A stretch of DNA of 64,000 bases, taken from assembly GCF_000803645.1 (NCBI RefSeq), contig NZ_CP009122.1, positions 3,572,501-3,636,500 on the forward strand. The letters run 5' to 3'. The stretch comes from Sphingopyxis fribergensis (GTDB taxonomy: Bacteria > Pseudomonadota > Alphaproteobacteria > Sphingomonadales > Sphingomonadaceae). Positions 61,511 to 64,000 of the stretch are shown in pieces (position 1 is the stretch's first letter; each line of letters begins with the position of its first letter). A program made the position numbers and the translations under genes. The notes under the pieces were generated by a model. It was not told where the DNA came from. It saw only the letters and a list, made by a program, of their open reading frames with translations, and did not search any database.

Positions 61511-62022
61511 CCGACAAACGCACCGCATCGATGATCCGCGTCGACCAGGCGGGCGAATATGGTGCGACGCGCATCTATGCCGGCCAGCTCGCGGTGATGG
61601 GCGACCGCCACCCGATGGCGCGCGAGATCGCGCATATGGCCGAGCAGGAAGAACGCCACCGCAAATTCTTTGACGATATGGTCGCCAAGCGCGGGGTGCG
61701 GCCGACCGCGCTCCAGCCCTTCTGGAACGTCGCGGGCTTTGCGTTGGGCGCCGTCACCGCCGCGATGGGGCCGCGCGCCGCAATGGCGTGCACCGCCGCG
61801 GTCGAGACCGAGATCGACCGGCATTATAGCGACCAGCTGGATGAACTCGGTGACAGCGACCCCGAACTCAGCGCCGCGGTCGCCGACTTCCGCGCCGAAG
61901 AGCTGGAGCATAAGGAAGCCGCGATGAAAGCCGGCGCCGAAAGCGCCCCCGGCTATCCCGTCCTCAGCCTCGCGATCCGCGCGGGTTGCCGTGCAGCCAT
62001 CGCGCTGTCGAAACGTATCTGA
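61507..62022 (+). CDS. coq7: Demethoxyubiquinone hydroxylase
   Basis: A 171-residue di-iron hydroxylase of ubiquinone synthesis. Ligand motifs ExxH appear in AEQEERHRKFFDDM and RAEELEHKEAAM, with Glu in RVDQAGEYGATRIYAG. The ATG at 61507 overlaps dsbB's stop (ATGA). Coupling with dsbB, a quinone-using protein, is a plausible functional link but is an inference. Confidence 0.94.
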   Translation: MTDKRTASMIRVDQAGEYGATRIYAGQLAVMGDRHPMAREIAHMAEQEERHRKFFDDMVAKRGVRPTALQPFWNVAGFALGAVTAAMGPRAAMACTAAVETEIDRHYSDQLDELGDSDPELSAAVADFRAEELEHKEAAMKAGAESAPGYPVLSLAIRAGCRAAIALSKRI

Positions 62023-62042
62023 TAGAGTAATCCTCTCTGCTC

Positions 62043-62121
62043 CGTTCGTGTCGAGCGAAGTCGAGAAACCGTGAAGGCAGGCGCTACCGATGGGAATCTG
62101 GACTTCGCTCGATGCGAACGG
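62043..62121. repeat. Inverted repeat GTCGAGCGAAGTCGAG family, second copy
   Basis: Arms GTGTCGAGCGAAGTCGAGAA and GGACTTCGCTCGATGCGAAC, the same architecture as 2515-2595. It lies between coq7 and the next gene. Confidence 0.75.
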
Positions 62122-62187
62122 CAGGGATTGTTCATTGCTCGTGCAGCGAGTGCGTGCCATCTGGACCGCATGACAAAGGAAATGACG

Positions 62188-62793
62188 ATGACCCGCCTCC
62201 CCCTGTTCGCGCTGATCCTTGCCGGTAGCGCCGTCGCTTTGCCCGCCGCTGCGCAACAGCAAACGGTCGATGCCGAAAAGATCAATCAGGTCATCGTCTA
62301 TGGCAATGACCAATGCGAACAGTCGAGCCCCGACGAGATCGTCGTCTGTAATCGCCTGCCCGAAACCGAACGCTATCGCGTGCCCGAGATGCTGCGCGGC
62401 AATCCGCTCGACGTGCGCAACGAAGCCTGGGCGAACAAGGTCGTCGCGGTCGAACGCGTCGGCCGCTTTGGCACCGACAGCTGCTCGCCGACCGGCCTCG
62501 GCGGTTTCACCGGCTGTACGCAGGCGCTGGTCGCGGGCGCGAAGGCCGAACGCCAGGCCGCGAACAAGACCGACTGGCAGGCGATGATCGCCGACGAACG
62601 CGCCAAGCGCATCGCCGGGATCGACGCCGCATCGGACGAAGTCGAAGCCGCAGTGGTCGCCGAGGAACGCGCACTCGCCGAGCGGCAGAAGGCGGCCGAG
62701 GAACTCGAGCGTCAGGCGAACGGCCAGGCCCCCGCGCAGACGGCCCCCGACGAAGCCGACGCAGCCCCTCTTCCGACCCCGCCGCAGCCCTAA
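62188..62793 (+). CDS. Exported hypothetical protein, 201 aa
   Basis: A periplasmic protein with signal peptide MTRLPLFALILAGSAVALPA, a middle with four cysteines (CEQSSPDEIVVCNRLPE; CSPTGLGGFTGC) and a C-terminal helical, Glu/Ala-rich tail ending in Pro-rich sequence. The start at 62188 is favoured by AAAGGAA upstream; 62170 and 62182 are alternatives. Proteins like this are common in sphingomonads but their function is unknown. Confidence 0.7.
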   Translation: MTRLPLFALILAGSAVALPAAAQQQTVDAEKINQVIVYGNDQCEQSSPDEIVVCNRLPETERYRVPEMLRGNPLDVRNEAWANKVVAVERVGRFGTDSCSPTGLGGFTGCTQALVAGAKAERQAANKTDWQAMIADERAKRIAGIDAASDEVEAAVVAEERALAERQKAAEELERQANGQAPAQTAPDEADAAPLPTPPQP

Positions 62794-63027
62794 GGCTGGA
62801 CGGGCGCTGGGCGCTCCGAGTTGCCGTAACCCGCCCCCCGGTCGGCACCCCAAATATCCGAAAAGCTGCCAGATTTGCACCGAATTGACGGTCTGGCCCG
62901 TTTGCGTTGCGAATCCGCGCCGAATTGAGTGCAAAAATTAACGAATCGCTGGCAAGCTGTCTTGACTTGGGAATTTTTGGGGCAAATCGTGCGGTTCTGG
63001 GAATCGCCAGCCTAAGGGGGCTGTAAC

Positions 63028-63426
63028 ATGGCATCAGCATTTGGACCGCGCCTATGGGGGCGCACGGCAGTCAGCGTGCCACCGGCACGGAGTCTGGGTC
63101 GACGAATGACGTGGCACGCCGCCACCGCCCTTCTCGCTTTTGCCGCCTTGCAGATCTGGCTCGTCATGAGCGCGATGGCCGCTGGCGCCCCTTCGGGCTT
63201 CATCGTCGTTGCGCTGATCATGCTGCTGGCGCTCGCGCTGCCTGTGGCGCGCTCGACCGAACGCCATTGGTATCGCCTCAGCCGTCAGGCACTTGCCAGC
63301 TGGGGGCTCCACGCGCGCTTCCGCCGCGACGTCCGCCGCCTGTGGGTCGCGGCGCTGACGCTGCCCTTCTTGTGGATCAGCGGCGCGATGGCCGCCACCG
63401 ACGCGATCGCCGCGATCATCAAGTAG
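63028..63426 (+). CDS. Small membrane protein, 132 aa
   Basis: Three hydrophobic segments (residues about 33-50, 58-73 and 108-123) with basic residues between them (RSTERHWYRLSRQALASW). The ATG at 63028 is preceded by AAGGGGGC. No known family was recognised. Gap 62794-63027 holds an AT-rich patch near 62935-62990 that likely contains its promoter. Confidence 0.6.
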   Translation: MASAFGPRLWGRTAVSVPPARSLGRRMTWHAATALLAFAALQIWLVMSAMAAGAPSGFIVVALIMLLALALPVARSTERHWYRLSRQALASWGLHARFRRDVRRLWVAALTLPFLWISGAMAATDAIAAIIK

Positions 63427-63444
63427 CGCCACTTCCCGCTATTT

Positions 63445-63518
63445 TGTCATGCCGGACTTGATCCGGCATCCATTTCGGCGTCGAAATCATGGACCCCGGA
63501 TCAAGTCCGGGGTGACGA
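63445..63518. repeat. Intergenic hairpin repeat, GGATCAAGTCCGG type
   Basis: Arms GTCATGCCGGACTTGATCCG and GGATCAAGTCCGGGGTGAC flank a loop containing CCATTTCGGCGTCGAAATCATGG. It is analogous in position and size to the other REP-like elements but has different arms. Confidence 0.7.
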
Positions 63519-63586
63519 ACGAATGTTATTGCTCGTTGAACGCACCCAGCTTTGATTTTTTGCCCCGCGCCGTATAGGGCGCGGGC

Positions 63587-64000
63587 ATGCTGACCGTTTC
63601 CGAAGCCCTCGATCGTGCGCAGATGCTGTGCGACGCCGCCGCAAAAGCCGGCGCCGACGCCGCCGACGCCCTCTATTATTGCAACGCCGCTACCTCGGTC
63701 TCGATGCGGCTCGGCGCGCTCGAAGATGTCGAGCGGTCCGAGGGGCAAGATATTTCGCTGCGCGTCTTCGTCGGCCAGCGCAGCGCCAGCGTGTCGACCG
63801 CCGACATGGACGCGGGCGAGCTGACCAAGCTGGTCGAACGCTGCGTCGCGATGGCGCGCGAGGCGCCCGAGGATCCCTATTCGGGCCTCGCGCCCGAAGA
63901 GCTGCTGTTCAAGGGCCCCGTTCCCGATTTCGACCTCGACGATGGCAGCGAAGCCGACCCTGCGGCGCTGCGCAGCGCTGCATTGGCGGTCGAGGAAGCC
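63587..64000 (+). CDS. TldD/PmbA family metalloprotease, N-terminal part
   Basis: The first 138 residues of a PmbA/TldE-type protein, cut by the window edge. MLTVSEALDRAQMLCDAAAK, RSEGQDISLRVFVGQRSASV and the Asp/Glu-rich stretch PEDPYSGLAPEELLF are typical. TldD/TldE heterodimers degrade unfolded peptides and process modified peptides. The zinc motif of TldD would lie beyond the end; TldE lacks it. Confidence 0.85.
   Translation, partial: MLTVSEALDRAQMLCDAAAKAGADAADALYYCNAATSVSMRLGALEDVERSEGQDISLRVFVGQRSASVSTADMDAGELTKLVERCVAMAREAPEDPYSGLAPEELLFKGPVPDFDLDDGSEADPAALRSAALAVEEA

Noticed and set aside
59504..62934. Two long minus-strand frames (674 and 590 codons)
   Set aside because: They are antisense to ctpA, dsbB, coq7 and the following gene, all recognisable; again an effect of GC-rich third positions.
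1..64000. CRISPR array
   Set aside because: The repeats seen are dispersed hairpins, not regularly spaced direct repeats with unique spacers, and no cas genes are present.

Overview
The window is about 64 kb of high-GC chromosome from an alphaproteobacterium, most likely a sphingomonad of the Sphingopyxis type. This rests on gene content and style: a zwf/edd/eda Entner-Doudoroff cluster, a bacterioferritin/ferredoxin pair, the nadD-rsfS-rlmH-envC-ctpA order, Coq7, and dispersed hairpin repeats built on TCATTCCCGCGAAAGCGGGA. The genus is inferred; there is no rRNA to confirm it.

Left core (1-18145): phospholipid acyltransferases (PlsB and a HAD/PlsC fusion), the Entner-Doudoroff genes zwf, edd and eda, divergent glpD, a MOSC protein, an MFS transporter, an aldo/keto reductase with a divergent LysR regulator, bfd-bfr behind clustered iron-box-like palindromes, purS-purQ and a VUT/YhhQ transporter. 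It ends at a tRNA-Arg(TCT).

Accessory island (about 18222-41300): a serine recombinase on the minus strand has its last 13 codons and stop inside the tRNA gene, which marks the left junction. Behind it lie three small genes (one resembling sigma-70 region 4) and a divergent RHH protein with a palindromic operator. Next is a defence block on the minus strand: an HNH-type protein, a PIN-like protein, and a tightly overlapping operon of DNA cytosine methyltransferase, MORC/MutL-like GHKL ATPase, Z1 helicase-like ATPase, PD-(D/E)XK (DUF4420) and AIPR proteins, with a divergent Vsr endonuclease. This composition matches the MutL/Z1/DUF/AIPR (Mza-type) systems and the R-M-linked MORC operons predicted earlier. 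After it come a large tyrosine recombinase, several unknown small genes, a 13-bp C tract and an IS91-type element (tyrosine recombinase plus HUH transposase).

Right core (about 41350-64000): a molybdopterin oxidoreductase with a DUF1345 membrane protein, convergent to mobA and fdhD; an M16 peptidase; a diguanylate cyclase; purC; an enoyl-CoA hydratase; a PhoD-type phosphatase; a DUF3667 protein; then a long plus-strand run proA - ADP-ribosylation/crystallin-J1-like - nadD - rsfS - rlmH - envC-like - ctpA - dsbB - coq7, and finally the 5' part of a TldD/PmbA protease. Many neighbouring genes overlap by 4 nt as NTGA with TTG or GTG starts. A 156-bp repeat lies in opposite orientation at 14187 and 45635, bracketing the whole island.
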